Source of the DNA: Leucogyrophana mollusca
Taxonomy: Eukaryota; Basidiomycota; Agaricomycetes; Boletales
Assembly: GCA_021014945.1 (NCBI GenBank)
Contig: MU266805.1
Span: 1-13,393 of the forward strand
Length of the DNA stretch: 13,393 nt
Direction: 5' to 3'
Shown: positions 1 to 9,451 of the stretch, piece by piece
Layout of the letters: each line of letters begins with the position of its first letter
Numbering within the stretch: the stretch's first letter is position 1
The notes under the pieces: model-generated
Told to the model about the DNA's origin: nothing
Databases searched by the model: none
What the model saw: the letters and a program-made list of their open reading frames with translations, nothing else
Made by a program: the position numbers and the translations under genes

Positions 1-432
1 AGGGTGACACGTGTCCAGTCACACATTTACAATCTATCCCCGAGTTCTCCCCCCAATCTGTGGCAACCGCGAAAAGGGCTGTGCCTCTGGTGTAGGGAAC
101 TTCGTAAGACGCAGAAAAAGCCTGGCCATGCGCTAGGCGCTGGAATCGAGAGTATGGAAGAAATCAATTAGCAATGCAAACAGAAGAGTATGGAATGAGA
201 AACAAAGAGACAGATGCTGCACGCTAAATGTTATCTCTTCTTCGTCGCCTGTGCGCCTCCGCTTCGAACCTTGGGCAGCAGTCGAGGGTGGGCAAGCCAG
301 TTGAAGGCTGCAGCGCCTTTGCGAAGTGGAGTCACGGTCGCGGCGGCGGCGGGTGTGCGAAGTAATTTGCGTAGATATCGCATCATTCGTTGCTGCAGCT
401 GAGCAAACCACACCGTTATGTAGTAGAAACCG
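1..432. other. Left-edge stretch without a supportable gene
   Basis: No reading frame here has recognisable protein features. The longest open frame, on the minus strand at about 133-468, is basic and low in complexity and lacks a plausible splice context. A 10-bp palindrome with a central E-box (gacacgtgtc) lies at 6-15. A GC-rich patch with a cggcggcgg run lies near 340-355. I see no RNA gene here. Confidence 0.4.
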
Positions 433-500
433 AGTGGTGCCTAGACGCGCAGAGTTCCATTTCGGCATCCGCTATGGCCTATGACAAGCATCAGGTTGGA
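433..500. repeat. Relic copy of the NLR upstream block
   Basis: This stretch matches 8627-8702 on the same strand. It begins with a 21-bp identical core (gtggtgcctagacgcgcagag), continues through a near match around tttcggca, and ends at tatgacaagca. The 433 copy is about 10 bp shorter. The 8627 copy lies roughly 120-195 bp upstream of the start codon of NLR copy A, so this piece may be the remains of the 5' flank of a lost NLR copy. No NLR coding sequence is visible to its left, where it would be expected. Confidence 0.5.
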
Positions 501-517
501 TACCGGAACTTGAAGGA

Positions 518-715
518 ATGAGGCGGCACAGCATAAACGCACGGAATACGACTGAGGGAGATCTTGAGGAATTCCTCAGAATTCCCGAAAATACCCTTGA
601 GATTCCCCGAAAACTTCACGAACAGGAAATCTTGGGGTATTTACAGAAATTCCTGTCAATAAACTCAGAATATACCAAACAATTAACTGAGAATTCACCT
701 GAAAATACCTGTTAG
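518..715 (+). other. Degenerate gaattcc-rich patch with a short open frame
   Basis: An ATG-initiated frame of 65 codons runs through sequence that repeatedly uses variants of gaattcc, gaaaatac and gattccc. It includes a perfect 14-bp palindrome (tgaggaattcctca, 565-578). The encoded peptide repeats short motifs rich in Glu, Asn and Pro, which is what a translated degenerate repeat gives. I therefore read it as a repeat-derived noncoding patch and not a gene. No splice sites, promoter or homologous protein motif supports expression. Confidence 0.35.
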
Positions 716-719
716 GATT

Positions 720-2804
720 GGCCCATTAATCTGCTGCTGCTCGTATCACGCATACATAATCATTCACTCTCATTGATGCTTTGTAGATGTCATGAATAAC
801 ATATAGTACATAGGCAATGACAAAAATTACAGCCGCCAGCTCAGAGTCCACACTACGGCATACTTATGGGCGCCGGACGCTGGATCCCTTGATGCTAACA
901 TGATCCCGACACCCCGACCACACCCCAGCCCGTGGAACCGCCCCCGCCGCCGGCACGAGTCCATACGAGGTGAAGGGATACAGATCCTGAGCATACGTGG
1001 TCAGAATCATTGTTTTCGAGGGTATATGCGCAAGAATTGGCCTAGAGATGGTGTTTTGCAGTGCAACGTCAACAAAGAGTGGTAAAGTACGGCCGTGAAC
1101 CACGCACCATGATAGAAAGCACTCCTCGCGATAGCAGAATCAATGTTGGTCTGCCAAAACGTGTCATATCAGCAGTGTTGCATTTGTAAGCTAACTGCTC
1201 ACCATCACGGTATTTATTTGTGCGTCCGCCCGACGGAAATGCTGCTATTCAACTTCAGTGATTGCATAGCAAGATGATAGTATATATAATGTCTCACTTA
1301 CCGTCTCAAAAATCCCTCATATGCTGCATGCCGATAAAGTCATGAAATGAACATCAACCAATGGTGATCGAGGACAAATTATATAATCATAGGGCGCACC
1401 GATTACTGTATATGGCCCAGAAGCGGGCCACCCTAAATGTTTTAAACAATATATAACATTTTCTCGTGCTGGTGGCCCAAGTCCCGTGGTTCAAACTGAA
1501 GAAATATGTGTTAGAAAACATATCCAGATGTCCTGGAATTTTTATCTGGAAAATTGCTGGTGCTGTGAATGTTTTCCGACAAAAAGTGCCAAAGTGGCTG
1601 AAGACTGGGAAGTGGGCCGGGCTGGATAACTCACCTTCAACAGCTATCAAGACAGCCAAAAGTTGTTTATATACTGTATTAGAGCCTAATATTACTTTCC
1701 ACATGGTTCCAGCTCACCTTGAGCATCTAATTCCGCATTGTGAGTGGGCCTTTCCAGGCACTCTAGCCACTATCAGGGGTATGACCAGGAAAACTTTGGG
1801 GGATCAGCACAGACAAGCATTGATTCCCCCCCCAAATCATATCATTTTGGAGAGAATAGACAAGAGAACATAACCGCATGGATATTACTTGCCATATTCC
1901 CCTCTAGCACTTGTTCTGCTTTTATAACCTCAGTACCACCCCAAATAGCCCTTTCTGGCCTTTTGGCTCGATAACAATGATACAGAAATTGTAAATAAAA
2001 TATGTATGGCATATATTAGGAGATATCGGTCTTAAAAATGACATTGTATAACCTGGAAGCCTGGGATGGCTTGGTGCAGAAGAGAGAGCCTGGTCAGTCT
2101 GTCAGCTGCAGAAAGTAGGAAGCACAGTCATGTACTCAAAAACCTCCAAATACTTCCAGTCATGGACCATCTGGATTCTCCAGAGTATTGGGATCATAAA
2201 ACTAGAGGGCTCTAGATGCATGGCATGCTTTATTGGAGAGCAAGAGCTGCTTCGAGCATCCCGGAGGAGGGTGGCCAAGATTAGATATGGTTGGCACATT
2301 ACTAAATTTGGACATCATGACCCAAAACATCCACTCATTCGAATGTTGCTCACAATTGTGTGCTCCGATTTTTTTCAGAGTTTGCATACATCATGAGCAG
2401 CATACATACAATATATAACATACATAAAAATTGTGCTACATGATCTGTGTCTGCGTGTGGAGTCCAAGTGGCTCACTTCCCAGGGTGGCCCAGTACCTGA
2501 ACAGCCACAGTACTGTTAAGGACGCTCAGGATAATGAGATCGGTGCATTATAGACGCTCAGGACAAGGAGAACGTCAATGTTTGAATCAAGTTTGGACAA
2601 GAAGTGGTTGTGGTAAAGGGACTTAGACTATTTCAACGACATGTCGACGTCATGCTTTTGCAGAGCTTTTCACGATGGAGAATTCCATTATATTGACAGA
2701 TAGCCTGACAATTTACAAACAGGAATTCAGAGTCGAGTGTATTGTCGGGAAATGTTTGTGTATTTCGTGAATCCATAGCAATATTCCGCATACGAATCCC
2801 ACGC
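720..2804. other. AT-richer intergenic region, no gene recognised
   Basis: Open frames here are short and mostly start at non-ATG codons; the longest plus-strand frame (1466-1873) opens at GTG with no early ATG. A GC-rich island lies at about 870-970. An 11-bp direct repeat (gacgctcagga) occurs at 2521-2531 and 2553-2563. A 10-bp palindrome (cacaattgtg) lies near 2351. No terminal inverted repeats, LTR pair or transposase motif could be identified by eye, although the base composition, unlike that of the flanking gene remains, would fit old mobile-element debris. Confidence 0.35.
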
Positions 2805-3180
2805 GTTTATGCTGTGCGGGATGGGATGGAATTCTTCCCAGTCGAATCTCGACCAGGTTGTGCAATACACTGTCAACGGTAAGTTCTTTCCCAAAATCCT
2901 GAAATTGGCCGTGCAGAGCTCGAACACCGTGACGGCGACAGTGGACTTGATCCGTGTGCACAATTACTTCCGCAAACACACCAGCGTGGGCTTTGCCGTT
3001 CTATTTGCGCGTCCCTTCCCTCCCTCTCTCCTCGAGTCCTCTCCTCTCCTCGCCCTCCCTCTCCCTCACGTCGCATCACCACCCGCAGATACTCAACTAA
3101 CCAAGACATCTCCAGCGCCCTGCAAGCCTTCTTCACCGCCAAAGCGTCCTTCCTACTCCATTACATATGTGGGGTAAATA
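2805..3180 (+). pseudogene. Decayed gene fragment of unknown family, copy 1
   Basis: I do not recognise the family. On the plus strand an open stretch (about 2809-3005) reads like protein, including IRVHNYFRKHTSVGFAVL near 2950-3005. A pyrimidine-rich segment (3010-3075) ending in cccgcag at 3088 follows, which resembles an intron. A second protein-like stretch, with DISSALQAFFTAKASFLLHY, follows in another frame up to about 3165. Where a donor is expected the sequence is gcgcgt; the related copy at 10322-10513 has gtgcgt at the equivalent site. The two copies share the exon-like part, the pyrimidine tract and the acceptor, so an old spliced gene is likely. No start codon or full-length frame is visible. 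A short piece around ttcccagtcga...caggttgtg also resembles 8806-8860. Confidence 0.45.
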
Positions 3181-3744
3181 GCAACTCAGAGTTCGCCTTA
3201 TTGTCTGACTGCGGCCGATGAAGAAGCAACACTCGACGAGATAGTGCCTCTTCAGTGCAGAAACATCTGTCCTCCCTATCGATGCACTGTCGACAGAAGC
3301 CTTGAAGTGGGATGTGGACGGTGTGAGAGGGGAATGACGTGATTGTGCACCGCGTTCTATGGGGTTTAGGCTGGACTACACCTCGGCAGGAGGCGCCGAG
3401 ATGCTGAATCCGTGGTGAAGACAGTGCAAGCGGTGTCTCTGGCTCGGAGATTGTCTTCATTGATACCGGAGCTTAATACTGTTCTGGTTCTGGTTGAGTA
3501 GTGCTCCACCGAAGTCACCCCCAGAATTTGCTGTCTTCCAGCTCCATTGGTTCTGGTGCGATGAGCTGGCGGTATTTGACCAGAGGGACGGCTGGGCCTC
3601 CCACATTCAGTCCAAGTAATTCCAGCGCGAAGGGCACATCTCTTGCCACGAATCTCTAACACACAGTTCGAGTCTGGGTGAAATCATTTTGACTTTTGCA
3701 GGGAGATACCCGAAGTCCCGCAACGCCTTCGCCCGTCACCGCCA
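3181..3744. other. Upstream region of the palC remnant, no gene seen
   Basis: Minus-strand open frames cross this interval but have no domain signature. Just upstream of the palC ATG, the sequence up to about 3700 (tttgacttttgcag) ends like an acceptor of a 5'-UTR intron. No TATA box is obvious. Confidence 0.3.
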
Positions 3745-5175
3745 ATGAGCATCCACGTCTACGAGCCGCCCACAACCGGCGCCATCTCTTTTGTCGACTT
3801 CTGCGTGGATCAATCCCCAGCGGATGCTTACGCTGCACACCTCGCCGAGGCCACCCAAGCGCGCGTGAACCTCCGCGGGGTCCTGAAGGAGAGCAAGCGC
3901 ACCGATCGTGACGATAAGGACTACCTCAGGCTCGTCAAGGTGTGCACTCCTCTGCTTACCTTTACCTGTCGTGCCGACCTCACACGCAAGTTCTAGACGA
4001 GTACCTCCCACAGCTGTACGGCGTCATGGGGTGCGTCGCTGCCGGCGAGATCGCCCTCAGATCGGAACCAAGTGCGTGTATCCTCGAGCTCGGCATAACT
4101 TAACTAACTAACCCAACGCAGTGTTCTCCTGGCGCACGACGCTCTCCGCACGCCTTTTCGATGCCTCTCCGCGCCTCGCGCTCCCCTCCCTGCACTACGA
4201 CCTCACCCCCTCGCTCCTCACGTACTCATCCGCGCTCTCCAACCTACGAATGCTGATGGTGCTGGTGTCACTGAGGTGGGGAGGGGCGACGAGCCCGTCG
4301 GGTTCGCGGTAAACCTGCTGTGCCGGGCAGCGGGGGATGGGGACGCTCGCGGAGGGGGTGCTCCCCCCGTGGAAGCGCGAGGGCGGGGGTGTAGGCAGGC
4401 CGGTCGATTCGAGTCGCGAGGTTGTGGGTGCGCTTGCCAAGTACGTTTTCCCTCCTCTCCTCTCTTCTCTCCACCGCTAACCACACCCGCGGATCCACCC
4501 TCACCACCGTGCAATCCCTCGCCATCCGCAAGCTCATCGCCAAGGCCACCGCGGACGCCCTCCTCGCGCCCGGCCCACCCTTTCCGAATTCACGTCCCTC
4601 CCCCGCGCTCCTCGCGAAACCCCACCTCGAGTGCGCGGCGCTGTATGGCGGCGCGGTGGCGCTCGTGGGCGTCGTTGAGGGTGTGGGTTCGGCGACACTG
4701 TCGCTAGCGTCGAAGTTCTCCAAAGGCGGCGGAGGGAGCGGGACGGGGAAGGGGAAGGGGGTGGTACAGGAGGGACTGGAAAGCGTTTCTCTGTTTTTTG
4801 GCGCATCATACGAAGATCAATGACTCGGCGCGTCTATGCATTCGGTTCGTTTCCTGTCTTCACCCCTCCTTTCCCCCTCCTTTAAAACCAATCAACTAAC
4901 CCCCCACCCCCGCAGCTATCATTTCAGCTCGTCTCCGAACAGCGTGATCTGCAGGTGCGCACTCATTCTCCTCCCCTGTGCCTCCTCATCCCTTATCTAA
5001 ATACATCCATGATTCTCCTTCAATCCCACAGGCACGCATCCCCGCAGGCCGCCTCGCCGTCGCGCCCAAGCCATACGCGCCGCCACGCCCAGCCTTTGGG
5101 CCCGGGTCGGCGGGTAGAATGCGAGTACAAGCGCGTCGTCCCCATGCCCCTGTGGGCAGCGGAAAATGCCGGTGA
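3745..5175 (+). pseudogene. palC: palC-like pseudogene (BRO1-domain pH-response adaptor), degraded
   Basis: PalC is a BRO1-domain protein that links ESCRT-III (Vps32) to ambient-pH signalling at the plasma membrane, upstream of PacC cleavage. Recognition rests on remembered family motifs: the N-terminus (MSIHVYEPPTTGAISFVDFC), FSWRTTLS, LLTYSSALSNL, SLAIRKL, ECAALY and, near the end, ARIPAGRLAV followed by PAFGPGS. Exon-like blocks are 3745-3939, 3990-4071, 4122-4440, 4493-4827, 4916-4954 and 5032-5175. The gene is broken. The acceptor before 3990 reads caa instead of cag, and the one before 4493 reads cgg; no AG occurs from 4441 to 4530. The frame shifts near 4245 (with apparent loss of sequence after SNL), in the G-run at 4332-4336, and near 4795. 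The donor after 4827 is gcgcgt. Part of the middle of the protein seems missing; the visible blocks sum to about 370 codons, short of the family length as I remember it (around 500). The C-terminal tail does not match. The start is chosen by motif match. Confidence 0.8.
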
Positions 5176-5185
5176 CTCTAGTCGG

Positions 5186-5307
5186 TAAATATATTCAGCA
5201 CACGACGACTCCGTAGCGGTCTGTTCGAGCATATAGTGTATAGGTTGTACATGAGCGAGTGAGTGGTATTATCAATTAGGTGTAGCATCTACGGTAACAC
5301 TGCAAAG
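5186..5307 (-). repeat. 3' flank of NLR copy A, duplicated with copy B
   Basis: Sequence beyond the stop codon of copy A aligns with about 11323-11398 beyond the stop of copy B. Shared anchors are the gcacacgac segment (near 5198 and 11334), the ctgtt...aagc/agc segment, gtggt[a/g]tta, and the gacggtaacac/tacggtaacac segment that in copy B is still coding. Similarity stops near 5185 in A and 11323 in B, which marks the edge of the duplicated unit. The A copy carries small insertions relative to B. Confidence 0.6.
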
Positions 5308-8300
5308 TCACGAGGACCGCAGACGACCCACTAGAAAAAGGTTCCAACCCCTATGGCTCTCCTTCAGCTTGCAATGACCTCCCTCAACGTACAGGAAGTT
5401 AGGATGGATTCCCATGTTATCACACAAGGTCTGAGTTTTGGCAAACCAGACTTCTGCGGCAGTGATGTCTTTCTCCAAAAGAGCAATCTCTCCTAGAGCC
5501 CTGGTGCTTCGGGCTTGGTACCAGATGATGGATTGTTCTTCACCGTATTCCAATGCACATAAGAACAGGTCCCTGGCCGTCTGGTAGTCTTGTGCGAACA
5601 GTTCATTTCTCGCTGAAATGTAAGTTGCGATCGGGATTGCGATGTCTGATTGTCCTCCAAATTTCGCGAGTTCGGCATGAAGACTGCGTAAGAGGGCCCT
5701 GGCAAAATCGAAATCACCTTCGTCGGAAGCGAGTGCTGCTCGATGCCACAACGCAGAACAGGCCTCATAGGTGCCCTTTCCCCCTGTGGCGAGCATGAAG
5801 GCTTCCTGCAGAAGCTTGTGGGCTTCTGAAACGTTCCCTTCGACGACTTTGACTGTCGACAAGTGGATGAGGCTGCTCGATCGACCAACATCGTCATTCA
5901 TGCGGGTGTGAAGGGACAACCGAGCTTCGAAATGCTGCCTTGCGGCCAGGCGGTCCCCAGAGCTCAGTTCAACCTCTCCCCGCAACCACATTGCCCCGCT
6001 CGAATCGTTTGTGCTATCTCCACTACGCTCGAAATATTCCTGAGTGCTCGCCAACAGCACACGAGCTTCTTGTAGCCTCCCTCTGCGCATCATAGCGTTC
6101 CCAATGAGTAGGTTGATTGCGGCTTCATTATATGAGGTGAGAACACGATATTTGCGCCTCATTGTCAACGCTTCTTGCAATGTTGTGTCGGCATCCGCGA
6201 TCTTGCCCAGGTATATGTATTGGCTTGCAATGCTTTCGAGGCAAAATGCAGCGCTACTGTGGTCCCGATCAAGGAGGAAAAGCCGTTTGGCGGTTGCGTA
6301 TAGGTCAATGGATTCAGTGACATTGGCCAGATCATCAGCGAGTAACCCGAGGGCAAGGACACAATCCGCTTTGCCGTGTGTGGGCGCCTGGCCTTGGCGT
6401 GGGCGGGAGACACCTTTGAGAAAGCTTGAGAATTTTGTGGGACGTTTGCCATCAGGGAGACCCAATATTGCTGAATGCAGGGCAATCGGTCGTGGTTTGT
6501 GCAGAAGAATCTGGTCAATGAAACGATAACAAGCTCGGCAGACGACGGCCATATCTTTGCGAGTAGTTCCAGACAGATCATGCGCAATTAAGCGCTCCAA
6601 GTTCACATCCTCTGTGCCAATCCAAGCCCCTCCATCGTCCCTGTTGGTTATGTCTGCAAGCCGTGTGTAGTAGTGCTTTCTGACGTGCGTCAGGTCGACA
6701 GAGGGAATGTCACTGCCTTGGTGGGTGCCTGATACATACATGCGAATGGGCGAGAGCATCGTGTATACGCCTGACTTGCGGTACATCAGAGAGAGTCGGC
6801 AGAGTGCGTCAACAACAGAGCGGATGTTTGCGATATCGGGGAAAAAATCTTCCAAAGCATTCTCGTTGATACCTTGCGGTAGGAACGCTGCGACTTCCAT
6901 GACGCGCCGAGCATCATCCCCCAGCTTTGTGATCGATGACGACGTCAAAGACAGCTCGATTGTAGCGGACAAGCTCCGAAGTTTCCCCTCCCCAATGTGC
7001 AGCAAATGGGTCTTCTCTTGTCCCCACGATCTCATCAACTCATCGGGAGTCCACCGATTTTCCTTGGCAACATGAGCGAGCAGATTGATTGAGAGTGCAT
7101 GAAAGTCCAAAGCAGACAACAACCCGTCCACAATAGCTTGAGAGCCGTCGACAGGGTATATCTCCGTGAAAGCTTGGCGTGCAGCATTGGCCGCTAATGC
7201 AGGAACATCGATTGTAGCGTAACGGAGGTTCATCGACACCCGTCTGTTACGCGTGGTGAGCATCATGGTTACCGAAGGCAGGGATCCGAGTTCGTCGATG
7301 GCTTCGGCTATCCGATAAGAGTCAGTATCAGATGCCGCGTCTTGAAACGTCTCTGCATTGTCGAGAACAAGAAATGCCTCGCTGGTAGCCAGAGATGTCT
7401 TAACAGAGCTGAGAAGATTCGACCGCAGACCCAGCACTCCAGCAATACGTCCAATGAATGCACCATACGTCACTTGTGATGCATTGATGTCGTCGAATCT
7501 TACGAAGAACCGCCGATCCTTGAATCTAGCAACAACGGTGTCCTCGTTTAGGATTGCTTTGGCTATCGAGCTCTTCCCGATCCCTCCTGGGCCGACGAGA
7601 AGGACATGATGTTGCGTGTTGAGAGATTCTACTGCATCTCGAACGAGGCCGTCCCGTCCAAAGAACATAGAAGGCTTTGGAGGTGGTGGCTCATAATTGG
7701 ATTCGCTGCTGAACTCATCAGGGGAAAGTGGCAACGAGGCGCACGGTAAACTCACGACTGAACCTTAGCGCCCCTCTTGGGTGTCCGGGCCATGTCACCG
7801 ATCTCCATCCTCATGTCCACAATGAGCTTGTGCTGACAGTGAATTTAGCAAAAGCCGTATGACCGATCGGTGTGCACTACGCACATCGCACATCCGCAGG
7901 AAATGGTCTAATTGTTCCTTCCACTTTGCGATACTTTCCCGATCCATCGACGCAGAAAGTGCCCGATTGGTGGTCGCGCGATGCTCTTTCGCCTTTACGG
8001 TCTTTTCTATATCATCAACGAAGCTCGAATGGTCGTGAGGACACGCCGAAGTGTATGGCGGAGGATGTGGTGTACCTTTGCAATTCGCTGAGCGCTTGCG
8101 TGACGGTCGGATCAATTTCGCTTTCAAGTTTTCCTTGGGTTGACCACTTGATGGATTCTGCTATTTTGTTACATCGGCTGACTATCTCGACAAAGTCGTC
8201 TTTATTTTGCATCGTGTTCTGCGAGAAGTCGGTCAGCCCTCGTCCATAGGGGCAGCGATAGAACCTTACTTTCACGACTGTTAAGATGCTGCCCAACGTC

Positions 8301-8508
8301 GATAGAACACCCTTCGCCATCTCGAGAGGAACTAGCTCCTTGGCAAGATCAAGGGCGCCTATTGCATTGGTTAAAGCGACCATGGTGCCATTGCGGCTGT
8401 TGGTATTTGACGTGGATGCTCGTGGCGAATTCTTGTCACGGTGAACATGTTAGTTGTATCGCGCGAGGTGGACAAGCTCCACACCTTCGTTTCCCAAGGC
8501 GACGCCAT
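5308..8508 (-). CDS. NLR / STAND NTPase, HeLo-like + NB-ARC + TPR, copy A (six exons)
   Basis: Inferred intracellular sensor that switches by nucleotide binding and signals through an N-terminal helical bundle. Exons on the minus strand: 8508-8485, 8431-8270, 8218-8076, 8023-7885, 7832-7756 and 7705-5308; introns are 53, 51, 52, 52 and 50 nt, all GT-AG and frame-consistent, giving 980 residues. The start MASPWETK is chosen because its 53-nt intron has a ctaac branch site and joins in phase to a Ser/Asn-rich leader. Residues about 25-150 resemble the HeLo/MLKL-type bundle of mushroom NLRs (LVPLEMAKGVLST; DIEKTVKAKEHR). NB-ARC follows: Walker A GPGGIGKSS at 220-228, Walker B FLVLDNAE at 293-300, TTRNRR at 332-337, a GLPL-like FHALSINLLA at 383-392, and winged-helix SPIRMYV near 500. 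About 626-950 is a run of TPR-like helical pairs. Two acceptors are non-consensus at -3 (aag at 8432, gag at 8024). It is convergent with the palC remnant. Coding structure is well supported; activity and ligand are unknown. Confidence 0.85.
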
Positions 8509-8626
8509 ACTTCCGGTTCAGTGCAGAAATGGAGGGCGACGGGGATGTTCAAGTGTGTCTCCCAGCACTTGAGACACTGTGATAGATGCCCATGTAGGCT
8601 GTGCGCCGTGGGCTTTCAGGCCATGT

Positions 8627-8702
8627 GGTGCCTAGACGCGCAGAGGGAGCTTCTGTTCCGTTTCGGCAGCCACCATGGTGTGTCTATGACAAGCAACAGC
8701 CG
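8627..8702. repeat. Block shared with 433-500
   Basis: The core of 21 identical bases begins at 8627, followed by near-matching tttcggca and tatgacaagca segments. Relative to the left copy this one has about 10 extra bases. It lies in the presumed promoter of NLR copy A. Confidence 0.55.
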
Positions 8703-8805
8703 AGCTGCCGTGGCCTCGACAAAAGCGATTGTCGACCTTGTTGCAGGTTGATGGCCTGGGTGATCATCTTGTTCAGCGACACTTGATGCTGAGGCGATGA
8801 CTGTG

Positions 8806-8860
8806 GGAGGGGTTTGGATAGGACTCTTCCCAGTCGATCAGGTTGTGTAATACAGTACGC
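8806..8860 (+). pseudogene. Short fragment resembling the start of the 2805 relic
   Basis: The segment cttcccagtcga...caggttgtg.aatac resembles 2836-2872. The 2836 copy has a short extra stretch (atctcgac) in the middle. Similarity is lost after about 8855. It is too short for a function and is listed as a scattered piece of the same unknown relic family. Confidence 0.3.
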
Positions 8861-9219
8861 CGCCGCTAGCCCAAGTCCAAGTCCAGGATTACCTCGACCT
8901 CTCTTACAAGCTTCGGCAACGCCCGCCCCTCCTCTCCCCGATGGACGATGATGCTAATACCCACAATGCACCTCTTCACACTCATCAACGTTTCCGCCCT
9001 AAAAGTGTAAGGACGAAAGTATCCCGACTCTGACCCCCCGCCAGCACCCGTACCGAAGCCCAACAAACAGCGCAAGGCGCAGCCTATCGCGTTCGTGGCT
9101 GATCTGGATTCGCGTTAGTCCCCGTAGGCACATCAAAGTTTCAAATGAAAATAGTCGTCCCTTCTCAATAAGATTCGTGTGGGGAGAACAAAGATGCAGA
9201 AGTTGATGTCGATGCAGAG

Positions 9220-9262
9220 GAGGAAGGCAAGGAGGAAGGCAAGGACGCAGAGAAGGACGCAG
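9220..9262 (+). repeat. 12-bp tandem repeat in an acidic reading frame
   Basis: The unit gaggaaggcaag occurs twice in a row (9220-9231, 9232-9243), followed by gacgcagagaag and a partial gacgcag. In the open frame it encodes repeating Glu-Gly-Lys and Asp-Ala-Glu-Lys units. Confidence 0.6.
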
Positions 9263-9409
9263 CGGAGGTAGACGACCACGCTGCAGTTCTCGGTACGCCT
9301 CTTCAACTCATAGCCAAGCAAAAAACTAGATATAACGCTCAGCATAGACCCCTACCAGCGCCAACGCAGGTCGTGCAGGACGCAAGTGGGCAAGCTATCC
9401 GTCGTCGCG

Positions 9410-9451
9410 AGTCTGCCCCCAGCGGAGACAAGTCTTCCGCCAGCAGAGGCG
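9410..9451 (+). repeat. 21-bp tandem duplication encoding SLPPAEx twice
   Basis: Two imperfect 21-bp copies lie at 9410-9430 and 9431-9451. In the 9386-9634 frame they encode SLPPAET and SLPPAEA. The differences between copies are mostly third-position, which hints that the frame was once translated. Confidence 0.55.

Larger units (their letters stand above)
8509..8865 (-). promoter_or_regulatory. Upstream region of NLR copy A
   Basis: This is the likely promoter and 5' UTR of the minus-strand NLR. It contains the block at 8627-8702 that is also found at 433-500, about 120-195 bp upstream of the start codon, so part of it is repeated sequence. No TATA box or known operator is clear. A plus-strand open frame passes through it (to 8751) but has no recognisable protein features. 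Confidence 0.35.

Noticed and set aside
6..15. E-box palindrome gacacgtgtc
   Set aside because: It is a single short palindrome with no adjacent gene to regulate, too common by chance to call a regulatory site.
1466..1873. Plus-strand open frame of 135 codons
   Set aside because: It opens at GTG with no ATG until past its middle, lies in AT-rich sequence and has no recognisable motif or splice context.
1380..2450. Possible DNA transposon or LTR element
   Set aside because: No terminal repeat pair, target-site duplication or transposase/reverse-transcriptase motif was visible on either strand.
3010..3075. Pyrimidine-rich tracts (also 4441-4480 and 10446-10505) as microsatellites
   Set aside because: All three sit between exon-like parts and end in, or near, acceptor positions, so intronic polypyrimidine sequence explains them better.
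4268..4809. Long minus-strand and alternative-frame ORFs across the palC region
   Set aside because: These are shadows of GC-rich palC exons: composition is Pro/Arg/Ser-rich and none carries family motifs, while the plus-strand blocks match palC.
7750..7755. GTG as start of an 815-residue NLR
   Set aside because: The bases gtgagt are a consensus donor. The intron 7706-7755 joins the upstream exon in phase, restoring the helical domain.
8371..8448. Upstream ORF overlapping the ATG at 8383 of NLR copy A
   Set aside because: It was attractive while 8383 looked like the start. The frame is open upstream of 8383, and a 53-nt intron (8432-8484) with a ctaac branch site joins it in phase to an ATG at 8508, so the supposed uORF is partly intron and partly coding sequence in another frame.
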